Shown here piece after piece: positions 24,999 through 34,202 of a stretch of 64,000 nt of DNA. Position 1 is the first letter of the stretch. Each line of letters opens with the position of its first letter. The stretch comes from JANNSO01 sp964485395. Lineage in GTDB: Bacteria; Spirochaetota; Spirochaetia; Treponematales; UBA12059. Below the pieces are notes generated by a model, which saw only the letters and a list, made by a program, of their open reading frames with translations, was not told the origin of the DNA and did not search any database. The position numbers and the translations under genes were made by a program. The stretch lies in contig CAZAJF010000012.1 in the NCBI GenBank assembly GCA_964485395.1, positions 33,868 to 97,867 of the forward strand, given 5' to 3'.

Positions 24999-25918
24999 AG
25001 TGTTGCCTCCCTGGTCGAGATGGCGGGGCCATCTGAATATGCCGACAGCTCCGCGCGGGATTCCGACGGCGAGTTCATTACGGAAAGAAGCCTGGAGGGA
25101 TTGGCGACGGCGGCGTTGAAGAGCAATTCTATATCGGCGGGGAGCGGTTCCCCGATCCGGCCCGCGATTCCCCCGCAGCGCGCGTCTACCAGCGCCGCCC
25201 AGCCTGCGGCGTTTTTTTCGGCATGCACTATCCCGGGGCCATCGAGGGAATTGAGCATGACGGTGGATAATTTCGCGAGAATGTCAGCCTGGGCCAAGGT
25301 ACAGAGTATCCTGCCGCTCTCCACGATTATGAGCGGATCGATAAGGCTCTCCAGGTCGCGCACCTGGTGGGTGGAGACGATGACGACCCGATCGGCCGCC
25401 GCGATCCCGACGAGCATGCGGCGGAATTGGGTCTTGGACGGAATATCCAGCCCGTTGGTAGGCTCGTCCAGGAGCAAAAGCCTGGCCCCGCTGGCCATGG
25501 CTGCCGCCAACGCGAATTTCTTTCGCTGGCCGTAGGAATAGCTCGTGAGGACCTTGTCTTCATCTATGTTAAATTCAAGTAACAATTCCTGAAATCGCGC
25601 GCGATCGAAGGCGGGCCTGAAAACAGCGTAGCGATTGAGCCATTGCCCCGGCTTGAGGGGAGGCAGCCACGGATCCTCGGGAACGAAGGCGACATCCGCG
25701 AGGAAAGCGGCTTGCCTGGCGCCGGGGTTGCGCCCGAAACACGAAATCGCGCCGGCTTCCGGACGCAGTGCGCCTGCGAGAAGCTTCAACAAGCTCGTCT
25801 TACCCGCGCCGTTAAGGCCCAGGAGCCCGTAAACGGCCCCGGGCGCCAGGTCCAGGCTTAGATTCTCGAACAGCTTTTTTCTGCCATACCCGAAAGTCAT
25901 GGCACCGCAGTGAACCAT
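24995..25918 (-). CDS. ABC transporter ATP-binding protein
   Basis: A 307-residue ATPase. Walker A GLNGAGKTSLLKLLAG, Q-loop region VAFVPEDPWLPPLK, Walker B LLLLDEPTNGLD and the switch His in VIVSTHQVRDLE are clear. The ABC signature is SYGQRKKFALAAAMA (SYGQ instead of LSGGQ), which is common in the CcmA/YtrB group. The start at 25918 follows AAGGAG; an earlier TTG-like start would overlap the promoter. It pairs with the overlapping permease gene. A 28-bp palindrome covers the ribosome binding region and the -10 area. Confidence 0.9.
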   Translation of the reverse strand: MVHCGAMTFGYGRKKLFENLSLDLAPGAVYGLLGLNGAGKTSLLKLLAGALRPEAGAISCFGRNPGARQAAFLADVAFVPEDPWLPPLKPGQWLNRYAVFRPAFDRARFQELLLEFNIDEDKVLTSYSYGQRKKFALAAAMASGARLLLLDEPTNGLDIPSKTQFRRMLVGIAAADRVVIVSTHQVRDLESLIDPLIIVESGRILCTLAQADILAKLSTVMLNSLDGPGIVHAEKNAAGWAALVDARCGGIAGRIGEPLPADIELLFNAAVANPSRLLSVMNSPSESRAELSAYSDGPAISTREATL

Positions 25919-25928
25919 CGAACGCTCC

Positions 25929-25956
25929 TTAGCATACTGTTTAAATAGCACGCTAA
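25929..25956. promoter_or_regulatory. 28-bp palindromic operator candidate for the ABC exporter
   Basis: The site starts TTAGCATACT and ends AGCACGCTAA around a central TTTAAA; every mismatch between arms is a transition. It overlaps the likely promoter TTGACT (25976-25971), 17-base spacer, TAGCGT (25953-25948), and the AAGGAG. Position and symmetry fit a GntR/YtrA-type repressor site. Confidence 0.55.
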
Positions 25957-25988
25957 GGCAAAAACGTTCGAGAGTCAAGGGCTGGCTG

Positions 25989-26846
25989 TTATTCTTTTTG
26001 AACCCGCTTTATTTTCCAGGAGGCCAGCAGCTCCAAAACGAGCCCCATAAGCCGGAAAGCCCGTTCTTCATATAATTCAACGGTATCCCCGCTGCCGTGC
26101 AGGACGGCCCAGGTCTCCGGCATCACGGGTCTTGAAACTGCCGCCCAGGGCGGAAGGTTGGTATCGGCCGGGAGCCTCCCGACTTCGTTTCCTGGAAGGA
26201 CCGTCAAGACGAGGGAAGCCTGCCCGGCGCATAAAAAGCCAAGGTCCTCACCGAACGGGACTTTCGCGCGCCGAGCCATGGCGACCGTCTGGTCGGCATG
26301 GCCTCTCAATTTATTCAAGAGCTGGGTAGCGGTTGCGTCCACCTGGGCGGCAAGCTTTTCCATGCCATGCTCCCGATGCAATAGCGAGTCAGTGGCGCTT
26401 GAAAGCAGCAGGGTATCCCCGCGTCCGCATACATCGAGGGAAAATATAACCGGCGCGTTGAACCCGAGCGTGGAGAATGCCCGGCCCAACGCGTACGAGC
26501 CCTGATCGGTCGGCAATGCGGAGCCGAGCTCCTCATGATCGGTAAAAATAACGCAGGTATTGAAAGCGGCTTCGTCCCGAGCGAGAAAATCCACGAGCTG
26601 CAGTGCGGCCGCCGAATTATCGAGCGCGCCTTGGGTCCCGGCTACGCGGTCATGATGCGCGGTTATAATTTTAGTCCTGTACGCGGGAGAGCGGCGGTTG
26701 TTTTTGGGAAAGGCGATGACATGCCGCGCCCCGGATAGATTCACCTCGCGGGCCTTGATGCCAGCCGCATTCAAGGCACCGATCAGAATCGTCGGGCGGT
26801 CGGATCCGGGAGCCAAGTATTCGGTAAACCAAAAAGGCAGGTGCAT
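25989..26846 (-). CDS. M28-family zinc aminopeptidase-like protein
   Basis: A 285-residue metallopeptidase-like protein. Metal-ligand motifs in order are ITAHHDRV (about residue 63), GALDNSAAA (about 73), FTDHEELGS (about 103, with the catalytic Glu pair) and SLDVCGRGD (about 138). These match M28 peptidases. No signal peptide is present, so it is cytoplasmic unless exported another way. The substrate is unknown. The ATG follows GGAGG by three bases. The gene ends about 70 bases before the ABC exporter start and may be transcribed separately. Confidence 0.8.
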   Translation of the reverse strand: MHLPFWFTEYLAPGSDRPTILIGALNAAGIKAREVNLSGARHVIAFPKNNRRSPAYRTKIITAHHDRVAGTQGALDNSAAALQLVDFLARDEAAFNTCVIFTDHEELGSALPTDQGSYALGRAFSTLGFNAPVIFSLDVCGRGDTLLLSSATDSLLHREHGMEKLAAQVDATATQLLNKLRGHADQTVAMARRAKVPFGEDLGFLCAGQASLVLTVLPGNEVGRLPADTNLPPWAAVSRPVMPETWAVLHGSGDTVELYEERAFRLMGLVLELLASWKIKRVQKE

Positions 26847-26984
26847 AATCCTCCGGGCAAGCGCAGTATACCATATTTTGCGGCTTTTGCTTCCGCATCG
26901 CGTAATGTTTTTTTGAAAAACCCCTATCGCGCGCGGAAAAAACGTACTACAATTATTATTCGATCATTACCCAAGGAGTCGATC

Positions 26985-28637
26985 ATGCACCAGATAAATG
27001 TACGGTATCCATCGGGCGAGTCCATCGCCTACCCTTCCGGCATCAAGGTCTCGTCAGTAACCAGCGGACTAGGGTCGCTGCGCACGCCCCTTGCCGCCGT
27101 CCTCATCAACAACGAACTTCAAGCGCTTGACGCCAGTATCCTAACCAATTGCACCATAGAACCCGTGCTAATCGACTCAAACCAAGGCGCGTTCGCATAC
27201 CGGCGCTCGCTCTGCTTTCTCGCAGCCATCGCCTCCAGGCAACTTTTCCCACAACGGGACCTGGTCGTAGGGCAGGCGATCGGCTATGGCTTCTATCATT
27301 ATTTCGAGGACGGTCCCGCCAGCCAGCCGGATATCGCGCGCCTCGAGGAAAAAATGCGCTCGCTCGTAAACCAGGACATTCCCATAACCATGCAATGGTC
27401 GAGCTACGAGGATGCGGTCAATTATTTCAAGGAACAGGCCCAGGACGACACCTTGCTCCTCCTCGAGCTGACGAACGAGCCCAGGATCGCCCTCAACGAG
27501 TGCGCCGGCTTCCGCGACTTGCATAGCACCCCGCTCGTTCCGTCTACCGGCGTGCTCAAGACGTTCGAGCTGATGGCGTACGACGACGGCTTCCTGCTGC
27601 GCTACCCGCAAAAGGAGACTCCTGACAAACTGCCCGAATTCGTGGACGATCCGCTGCTTTATAAAATAACGGACGACAGCCGCAAGCGTTCGGAGATACT
27701 CGGCGTTTCCAGCATCGGCGCGCTGAACCGCCTGAATACGCCCAAGAAAATGAAGGATTACATCCAAGTCGCGGAAGCGCTCAACAACAAGCGCGTCGCC
27801 GAAATCGCCGATTTGGTCGCGGCAAAGGCATCGACGGTAAAAGTCGTTCTTATAGCGGGTCCTTCCAGCTCCGGAAAAACGACCACCTCGAAAAAGCTCT
27901 CCATTCAATTGCGGGTCCTGGGTTACGATCCCGTCGTAATCGGTCTGGACGATTATTTTATCAACCGGGACAGGACGCCCCGGGACGAAAACGGCGAACT
28001 GGATTTCGAGTGCCTCGAGGCGCTGGATGTCGAGTACCTCAACGAACAGCTCGTCGCCCTGTTCAAGGGCGAGGAAATCGAGTTGCCGGTTTATGATTTC
28101 AAGGCTGGTTCGCGCAAGCCGTCCGGCAGGAAAATAAAACTCGGCGATCGTCAAATCCTCGTAATGGAAGGCATCCACGGACTCAACGACAAACTCACGC
28201 CGAGGATTCCGCGCGAGCAGAAATTCAAGATTTACGTTTCCGCGCTTACGCAGATTAACATGGACGGGCACAACCGCATTTCAACCACGGACAACAGGCT
28301 GCTGCGCCGCATGGTGCGCGACAACCAGTTCCGGGGCCATTCGGCGCTGCAGACCATAAAGATGTGGCCCAGCGTCCAGCGCGGCGAGCGACTCCATATA
28401 TTCCCGTTTCAGAACGGTGCGGACGCTGCGCTCAACTCGGCTCTCGACTATGAACTGGGCGTGCTTAAGAGCTACGCTGAACCCATACTGAGGACGGTTA
28501 AGCCGGTGGACCCTGAATATTGCGAGGCAAAGCGACTACTCAATTTCCTTGCATTTTTCGCCCCCATCCCCGCTCAGTTCGTACCGAACGACAGCTTGGT
28601 AAGGGAATTCATCGGAGAGAGCGTTTTTAAATATTGA
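26985..28637 (+). CDS. uridine kinase-like protein with TGS/ThrRS-like N-terminus
   Basis: A 550-residue fusion. Residues 1-60 resemble a TGS domain (INVRYPSGESIAYPSGIKVSSV). Residues about 60-215 resemble the second additional domain of threonyl-tRNA synthetase (GQAIGYGFYHYF). A phosphoribulokinase/uridine-kinase domain runs from about 285 to 490: Walker A GPSSSGKTTTSKK, then IGLDDYFINRDRTPRDENGELDFE and VMEGIHGLND. The nucleoside substrate is not certain; such fusions are known from Treponema, Thermotoga and clostridia and are annotated as uridine or nucleoside kinases. The start follows CAAGGAG; upstream in-frame codons are non-coding in character. Confidence 0.85.
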   Translation: MHQINVRYPSGESIAYPSGIKVSSVTSGLGSLRTPLAAVLINNELQALDASILTNCTIEPVLIDSNQGAFAYRRSLCFLAAIASRQLFPQRDLVVGQAIGYGFYHYFEDGPASQPDIARLEEKMRSLVNQDIPITMQWSSYEDAVNYFKEQAQDDTLLLLELTNEPRIALNECAGFRDLHSTPLVPSTGVLKTFELMAYDDGFLLRYPQKETPDKLPEFVDDPLLYKITDDSRKRSEILGVSSIGALNRLNTPKKMKDYIQVAEALNNKRVAEIADLVAAKASTVKVVLIAGPSSSGKTTTSKKLSIQLRVLGYDPVVIGLDDYFINRDRTPRDENGELDFECLEALDVEYLNEQLVALFKGEEIELPVYDFKAGSRKPSGRKIKLGDRQILVMEGIHGLNDKLTPRIPREQKFKIYVSALTQINMDGHNRISTTDNRLLRRMVRDNQFRGHSALQTIKMWPSVQRGERLHIFPFQNGADAALNSALDYELGVLKSYAEPILRTVKPVDPEYCEAKRLLNFLAFFAPIPAQFVPNDSLVREFIGESVFKY

Positions 28638-28645
28638 TTGAAAAT

Positions 28646-28680
28646 AAAACGCCGCGAAGGCTTTCGGGCAGCGGCGTTTT
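28646..28680 (+). terminator. terminator of the uridine kinase-like gene
   Basis: AAAACGCCGC (28646-28655) and GCGGCGTTTT (28671-28680) form a 10-bp perfect stem ending in a T tract. Confidence 0.88.
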
Positions 28681-28749
28681 ATTCCGACACTTAAAAAATC
28701 ATCCAATATCGGCAAAATCTGCAATTTTTATATTATAAAAACAAGAAGC

Positions 28750-28782
28750 GATTTTGCTGTTTTCCGCAAAATCACACATAAT
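28750..28782 (+). promoter_or_regulatory. promoter and palindrome of the peptide-importer operon
   Basis: TTGCTG (28754-28759), 17-base spacer, CATAAT (28777-28782). A palindrome GATTTTGC (28750-28757) / GCAAAATC (28766-28773) covers the -35 box and spacer and could be a repressor site. Confidence 0.5.
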
Positions 28783-28944
28783 TTTGAATTGTTATGAAAA
28801 CTACGCATCGGTTATCAGAAAAATCAATTCATATTCAATGTCATTACCGGCTGAAGAAAAATCGAAAAAGAAACCTAATCTTTACATTACTGCAATTATG
28901 CTTCATACTCTCCGCGATTCTTCATATCTTTCCAGGAGGCTATA

Positions 28945-31608
28945 ATGAGAAGTAAATTACTAACAGTTGCTTCAGCGCTTGCGATCGCCACGATCGTATT
29001 GCTGGCAAGCTGCGGTGGTGGAAACACTGCCGTAAACATCGGCGGAACCAACGTGACGATTCCGAACGTAAAAGGCGGTATCCCAGACGTGATCCAGTTC
29101 ACCGTTACCACCCAGCGCGAACTCGGACTCAAAGACGTACAGAATGGTACTACCGACCTGTTCCATGACGCTTTGAACGGTCCCGACTACCTCGGGTTCA
29201 TCAAGACACTCTCTCCCGAAGAGCAGCAGAAAATCGAGACCTATGCAGTTCCGGCCGGGACTTGGTCTGTTCTCGTCAATCCCTGCCCGGATGCAGCTCC
29301 CTATATCCAGGTCGTGGACAAGAAAGACATCTTCAATCCTTTCGCAATCCGCGAAGTGCGCTACGCGCTCAACTGGCTCTGGAACCGCAAAAAGGTAAAT
29401 GAAGAAATCCTCCAGGGAACTGGTCTTGTTCAGTTCACCCCTGTTACGCCCACCCAGCCCGGTTCATACCGCTATGGACTCCTCGCTTCAAAGCTTGGCA
29501 TGAAAGACGAAGGCGACGAAGCTAAAGCTATTGCCGACATCACCGCCGAACTTACGAAAGCGTCACAACTTCCCGAGCTCAAGGGCAAGCTTGTTCAAAA
29601 AGACGGCTTCTGGAACTTCAAAGGCCAGCCGGTTATCGTAAAGTTCATCATCCGCTCGGACGATCCCAAAGGCCGACTCATCGAAGGCCGCTACCTTGCC
29701 GATCAGATCGAAAAAGCCGGCATCAAAGTCGAGCGCATGGAAATCGACCGCACCAGGGCATCCGCCATCTACAGCCGCGGCGATCCTTCCAAGATGGAAT
29801 GGAACTTCTACACAGAAGGCTGGGGCGCCGGCGGCACCAACCGTTTCTATGAAAGCACCGTCCAGCAGATGTACGCTCCTTTCGCCGCCAATATGGTGGG
29901 CAAAGGCGGACACGGATTCCAGTACAAGAACGCCGAAATCGACGCTCTCGTACAGAAAGTCGTAAACGGCGCGTTCTCGACGGAGCAGGAATATTGGGAT
30001 TCAATCCTTAAAGCATCCGAACTTGGAATGAAAGATTCCATTCGTATCTACATCGCTTCACAGCTGAACTATTTCACCGCCTACAAGGCCCGCTTCGCGA
30101 CTCGCCTCGTATATGGTTTAGGTGATGGTCCCAATGAAATATCCTACTACACTGCCAATATCGCTCCTACCAAATACAAGGACGCTGCCGGCAAGGAATC
30201 CCAGAAACGCGTTCTTAACGTAAAGCTCTACTCCGCCCGCGGATCCCTGTTCATGCAGGGTTGGGATCCTATTTACCCCTATGGCTACAATGACGTTTGG
30301 GGTTCTGCTCTGACCAACCCGACACGTGAGCTTTCCTACAATCTCAAGCCCAACAGCGGCGCGTATGAGATGATCCGCTCCACCTGGAAAGACATCAAGA
30401 CCAATTTCGAGTTCAAGAAGAATGCTGACGGAATAGACGTTCCCGTCGGAAAGATCGCGGTTCCCGCTACCGCCCTTGCCTGGGATCCGGTCGCCAAGGT
30501 TTGGGGCCCCGTTACCATGAAGGACACCCTCGATCCTACGATCATCCACACCGCAGGAAAAGACTTGTTCACGACGACTTCTTCCGTCAATACTTGGACG
30601 CATTCAAAATGGCACAACGGAATCATGTCTGACCTGTCCGACATAATGTATGCCACTGCTTTCGCCTACGACTGGTCTTACCAGAACGGTCCCGAAGACA
30701 AAGCTTTCGACGAAGATTTCGCTTCCTACCAGGAACCCACGATGTCCCTCGTCTGCGCCGGTATCAACCCCAACAAAGACGGTTCCTTTACGTCCTACTA
30801 TAACTACCTGAATCCCGTCGATCCCGATAAAGTCGGTTGGATGGGCACTCAGATAACCACGCCCGGCGCCGGCCTTGCCAACAAGCCGATGCCTTGGGAT
30901 CTTACCGAAGCCCTGGTCCGCCTCGTTCTCGAGGGTGGAAAAGATGGCAAGCAATATGCCTTCAATGGTAACAACGAGCAGATCACCGAGATCGACGTTC
31001 GTCTCCCGCTTATCGTAGAAGACATCAAGATGATGCTCCAGAAAATGATCGACGAAAAATATGTACCCGCATCTCTCAAAGACTACACCACGGCCGATAA
31101 AGCCGTTGCGCGCTACACCGCTACCCTCAAGTTCATCAATACCTATGGCCACGCCCACATCTCCAACGGCCCGTACTTCATTTCCAAGATTTCCGGCGAG
31201 GACTTCGTCGAACTCACCGCAACCCGCGATGACAGCTATCCGTTTAGCTCCGTTGACTGGACAAAACGCTATCTGATGGACGTTACCACCATCGACAGCG
31301 AAAACCTCCCCGCAACCGCCAAACGCGCTGCCGACCTCGTTGTTACACTTGCCGCTTCACAGAGGACCTACCCCGCTGATATAGCGGTTGAGGCCACCAA
31401 CAAAGTTATTCCTACGGTTATCTTCATCGCTGCGGATGCCAAGGAAACCAAATTTACCGGTAAATTTGTTAAAGCTGGCGAACTTGCAGTTACCATGCCC
31501 GCAACAGAGCTCGGTAAGCTTGCCGCCGGCACGTACACTGTCATTATCCAGACACAGATTGCCGATGAGTCTCCTTCCGTCGTTGTAAAGACGATAAACC
31601 TCGAGTAA
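28945..31608 (+). CDS. oligopeptide-type ABC importer, substrate-binding lipoprotein
   Basis: An 887-residue lipoprotein. The signal peptide ends in LLASC (lipid-attached Cys23), followed by a Gly-rich start. The body carries SBP_bac_5 (DppA/OppA) features: IFNPFAIREVRYALNWLWNRKKV near residue 131, KFIIRSDDPKGRLIEGRYLADQIEKAGIKVE near 235 (cited in pieces). It is much longer than the usual 500-600 residues, and its C-terminal 80 residues look like a separate beta-sandwich (FVKAGELAVTMPATELGKLAAGTYTVII). It heads the importer operon; two hairpins after it probably keep its expression above that of the permeases. Confidence 0.88.
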   Translation: MRSKLLTVASALAIATIVLLASCGGGNTAVNIGGTNVTIPNVKGGIPDVIQFTVTTQRELGLKDVQNGTTDLFHDALNGPDYLGFIKTLSPEEQQKIETYAVPAGTWSVLVNPCPDAAPYIQVVDKKDIFNPFAIREVRYALNWLWNRKKVNEEILQGTGLVQFTPVTPTQPGSYRYGLLASKLGMKDEGDEAKAIADITAELTKASQLPELKGKLVQKDGFWNFKGQPVIVKFIIRSDDPKGRLIEGRYLADQIEKAGIKVERMEIDRTRASAIYSRGDPSKMEWNFYTEGWGAGGTNRFYESTVQQMYAPFAANMVGKGGHGFQYKNAEIDALVQKVVNGAFSTEQEYWDSILKASELGMKDSIRIYIASQLNYFTAYKARFATRLVYGLGDGPNEISYYTANIAPTKYKDAAGKESQKRVLNVKLYSARGSLFMQGWDPIYPYGYNDVWGSALTNPTRELSYNLKPNSGAYEMIRSTWKDIKTNFEFKKNADGIDVPVGKIAVPATALAWDPVAKVWGPVTMKDTLDPTIIHTAGKDLFTTTSSVNTWTHSKWHNGIMSDLSDIMYATAFAYDWSYQNGPEDKAFDEDFASYQEPTMSLVCAGINPNKDGSFTSYYNYLNPVDPDKVGWMGTQITTPGAGLANKPMPWDLTEALVRLVLEGGKDGKQYAFNGNNEQITEIDVRLPLIVEDIKMMLQKMIDEKYVPASLKDYTTADKAVARYTATLKFINTYGHAHISNGPYFISKISGEDFVELTATRDDSYPFSSVDWTKRYLMDVTTIDSENLPATAKRAADLVVTLAASQRTYPADIAVEATNKVIPTVIFIAADAKETKFTGKFVKAGELAVTMPATELGKLAAGTYTVIIQTQIADESPSVVVKTINLE

Positions 31609-31624
31609 TCAAGCATCATTGCTT

Positions 31625-31646
31625 CGGAAGGCCACACGGCCTTCCG
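31625..31646 (+). other. stabilising hairpin after the binding-protein gene
   Basis: CGGAAGGCC (31625-31633) pairs perfectly with GGCCTTCCG (31638-31646), ACAC loop. There is no T tract, so it is more likely an mRNA 3'-end stabiliser than a terminator. Confidence 0.6.
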
Positions 31647-31654
31647 GTGGTAAT

Positions 31655-31686
31655 AAAACAGCACCCCCAAAAAGGGTGCTGTTTTT
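31655..31686 (+). terminator. terminator between binding-protein and permease genes
   Basis: AAAACAGCACCC (31655-31666) pairs with GGGTGCTGTTTT (31674-31685), ending in Ts. It lies inside the operon and is probably only partly effective, giving more binding protein than membrane subunits. Confidence 0.8.
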
Positions 31687-31719
31687 CCACGGTAACCTAA
31701 CCCTGATCAGGTGGTCCAC

Positions 31720-32802
31720 ATGTATTTACTGTATGCCGTAAAACGAATATTTCGTAGCGCTATCTTACTTGTTCTGGTAATGTTTACGCTGGCTTTTGTC
31801 TTCAATAAACAATTGGAATTGGTCAAAATATCCGAAATCCAGGAATTGGTTCAGGGGCGGGAAAGAACGCTGCTCCAAAGAACGCCGACCATAGGCAGCG
31901 ACAAAGCAGGCCTGGACAAATGGCGGGAAGAGCAAACCAATTCCCTCATCAAGCAAAACGGCTTGGACAAGCCATTTCTGCAGCGCTCCATATTGAACTT
32001 TGGCAGGGCCATTACTTTTCAATTTGGCAACTCCAAGTCCTTTACCACAGCAAAAGGCGATAAGCGCGTAATTGCCGTCCTAATGGAGCGCCTGCCGCGT
32101 TCGATTCTGCTGTTTACCACGAACGCCGTTCTGGTTATAATTTTTTCCATCCTGCTCGGCATTAAAAAGGCACAAAAACCCGGCGGAAAATTGGATAAAT
32201 CCACCACGATCCTCAGCCTGTCCCTCCTCGGGGTTCCTTCCTGGTGGCTGGGCATGATGGTTATCCTCATCTTTTCCTACGGTTTCCAGATAAACGGCCA
32301 CAGCCTGCTTCCTCCCGGAGGTTTCAGAACCGCGGGAATGTCGGGAACCGTCGGCTATAATGAATTTTTGGATATCTTGAAACACTTGATACTACCCCTG
32401 TTTACCCTGGTCTTCTTGGGCGTGTGGAGTTCCGCATATATTATTCGCAACGTCGTGATAGGCATTTTACAGGAAGATTTTATAATGTCTGCACGCGCAC
32501 GCGGCATCCCGGAAAAAAAGATACTGTACAGCCACACGTTGCGCACGGCTTTACCCCCTATCTTTACCATGTCCTTCATGGGCATTCTTACAACCTTCCT
32601 GGGCGGCTCGATTATTTTTGAAGGCATTTTCAACTACCAGGGCATCGGCCTTTTGTATTGGGAAGCCATTAATAAAATGGACGTGCCCGTACTGATGGGA
32701 GATCTGACCTTGACGACCTTTATATCCCTTGGCGGTTATGTATTCCTTGATTTGATTTATGGATTCCTCGATCCTCGCATCAAGGTAGGAGGAAAAGCAT
32801 GA
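31720..32802 (+). CDS. oligopeptide-type ABC importer permease 1 (DppB/OppB family)
   Basis: A 360-residue inner-membrane subunit with six predicted spans. After the first helix there is an extra extracytoplasmic stretch of about 80 residues (about 25-105). The EAA loop that contacts the ATPase is visible as MSARARGIPEKKILYSHTLRTALPP. The ATG at 31720 follows AGGTGG by five bases and is preferred to a GTG at 31711. It overlaps the next gene by four bases. Confidence 0.9.
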   Translation: MYLLYAVKRIFRSAILLVLVMFTLAFVFNKQLELVKISEIQELVQGRERTLLQRTPTIGSDKAGLDKWREEQTNSLIKQNGLDKPFLQRSILNFGRAITFQFGNSKSFTTAKGDKRVIAVLMERLPRSILLFTTNAVLVIIFSILLGIKKAQKPGGKLDKSTTILSLSLLGVPSWWLGMMVILIFSYGFQINGHSLLPPGGFRTAGMSGTVGYNEFLDILKHLILPLFTLVFLGVWSSAYIIRNVVIGILQEDFIMSARARGIPEKKILYSHTLRTALPPIFTMSFMGILTTFLGGSIIFEGIFNYQGIGLLYWEAINKMDVPVLMGDLTLTTFISLGGYVFLDLIYGFLDPRIKVGGKA

Positions 32803-34199
32803 AAAAGAAAATAATTTCCGGCGAATTTGCCGAGTTCTGGTCGATTTATAAAAAAGACGCGCTCGGCATTATCGGTTTGTGCATTTTGCTTATCTGTACC
32901 GCAATCATTATATTCGAGCCGGTATTATCCAAGTATCCGCTTACAAGCCACAAGTGGAACAACATGGAATATTGGGAAGACAATCCCGTAAATGCCCCGC
33001 CTGCGTGGACGAATCTGTTCAGCAAAAAAAAGTCGGCAAGTTCCGCCACGATCAAAAATTTCGTTAAAACCGAAACGATGATTGGAGATAAAAAGGCTGT
33101 TACTTATACGTTTACCTACAATTACAAATATGATAAGGCCCCACGGGATGTCATCGTCAAGACAGCTTCCAAGGGCAGCTATTTGGTTAATTTCAAGGTA
33201 ACAAGGCCTGACTCTCGCGTAATTGACCTGATAGATACCAATTTCAACTCAGACAACATGCGATTTTCAGTGCAAAACGACGCCAAAAACAAGGCAAATG
33301 ATTTTGTTAGGCAAAATAAATTCGACTCCATTCAGAATATTCAGATGTACCTGACAAGCGGCATCGTAGATCCGTCCGAAATTATTTTTATGGCGGCAAA
33401 AAAGAACATGCTCATAGAGCGTCCCGCATTAAAGGGGAAATACGTTTTTGAAGCGAGTTTCGTGCCCCAAAGCGAAGGTGCAAGTCTCGACTCAATCTAT
33501 CTGGTTCTTCCAGGCAAGGTATATGGTATCTTTGGCACCGACAACCAAAAACACGATATTTGGGCGGGCATTGTCGCCGGTATGAAATGGGCCTTTGTAA
33601 TCGGTTTTTCAATTGCCATAACAACGGTGCTTATCGGCGTTCTTTATGCGATAATCATGGCTTATTTTGGCGGGTGGGTGGATTCAGCGATGAATTTCAT
33701 CTTTGAATATTTCGTCTCGATCCCGCTTATTCCCTTGGTGATCGTGCTTGGCGCGATATTCAAGATAAGCCTTCCGCTTCTTATTGGAATCATGATTATG
33801 TTCAGCTGGACGGGCCCGGTAAAAACGGTACGGTCCATGGCGCTTCAGCTCAAGGAAGAAACCTATATCGAGGCGGCTCGCGCATTGGGCGCTTCCAACT
33901 GGCGCATTATTTTCAAGCACATGTTCCCCAACCTGATCCTGTACTCGTTCTCCATGATGGCATTGGCCGCCCCGGGGGCGATCCTTACGGAAACGGGATT
34001 CAGCATGCTGGGACTGGGCGACCCCACCCTCTGCACCTTCGGCAGGATACTCAACTCCGCCGGCGCAGGCGCCGCGGCAAACGGCCTATGGTGGCAGGTA
34101 ATCCCGCCGGGACTCGCCATCGGCGTCATCGGTATGGCTTTCGCTTTTATCGGTTTCTCACTCGACAAGATTCTGCAACCCAAACTCCGGACGAGGTAA
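32799..34199 (+). CDS. oligopeptide-type ABC importer permease 2 (DppC/OppC family), with large periplasmic insert
   Basis: A 466-residue subunit; usual DppC/OppC length is about 280-300. One helix at residues 22-44 is followed by about 210 residues of hydrophilic sequence (45-255, starting SHKWNNMEYWEDNPVNAPPAW and including VTYTFTYNYKYDKAPRDVIVK). The permease core then follows, with the EAA loop YIEAARALGASNWRIIFKHMFPN. The insert probably forms a soluble beta-rich domain outside the membrane that may dock the oversized binding protein. The start codon overlaps the previous stop (ATGA). Confidence 0.9.
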   Translation: MKKKIISGEFAEFWSIYKKDALGIIGLCILLICTAIIIFEPVLSKYPLTSHKWNNMEYWEDNPVNAPPAWTNLFSKKKSASSATIKNFVKTETMIGDKKAVTYTFTYNYKYDKAPRDVIVKTASKGSYLVNFKVTRPDSRVIDLIDTNFNSDNMRFSVQNDAKNKANDFVRQNKFDSIQNIQMYLTSGIVDPSEIIFMAAKKNMLIERPALKGKYVFEASFVPQSEGASLDSIYLVLPGKVYGIFGTDNQKHDIWAGIVAGMKWAFVIGFSIAITTVLIGVLYAIIMAYFGGWVDSAMNFIFEYFVSIPLIPLVIVLGAIFKISLPLLIGIMIMFSWTGPVKTVRSMALQLKEETYIEAARALGASNWRIIFKHMFPNLILYSFSMMALAAPGAILTETGFSMLGLGDPTLCTFGRILNSAGAGAAANGLWWQVIPPGLAIGVIGMAFAFIGFSLDKILQPKLRTR

Positions 34200-34202
34200 C
34201 TC

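Larger units (their letters stand above)
28638..28944 (+). other. intergenic region before the peptide importer
   Basis: It contains the terminator of the preceding gene (28646-28680) and an A+T-rich stretch with a promoter candidate overlapped by a palindrome (28750-28782). A leader of about 155 bases then runs to the ATG at 28945. I see no convincing gene in it. Confidence 0.5.

Noticed and set aside
27177..28271. A 364-codon frame antisense to the uridine kinase-like gene
   Set aside because: No ribosome binding site or domain; the plus-strand gene has clear motifs throughout.
28754..28945. A 63-codon plus-strand open frame before the peptide-binding gene
   Set aside because: A+T-rich leader sequence without ribosome binding site; it lies over the promoter.
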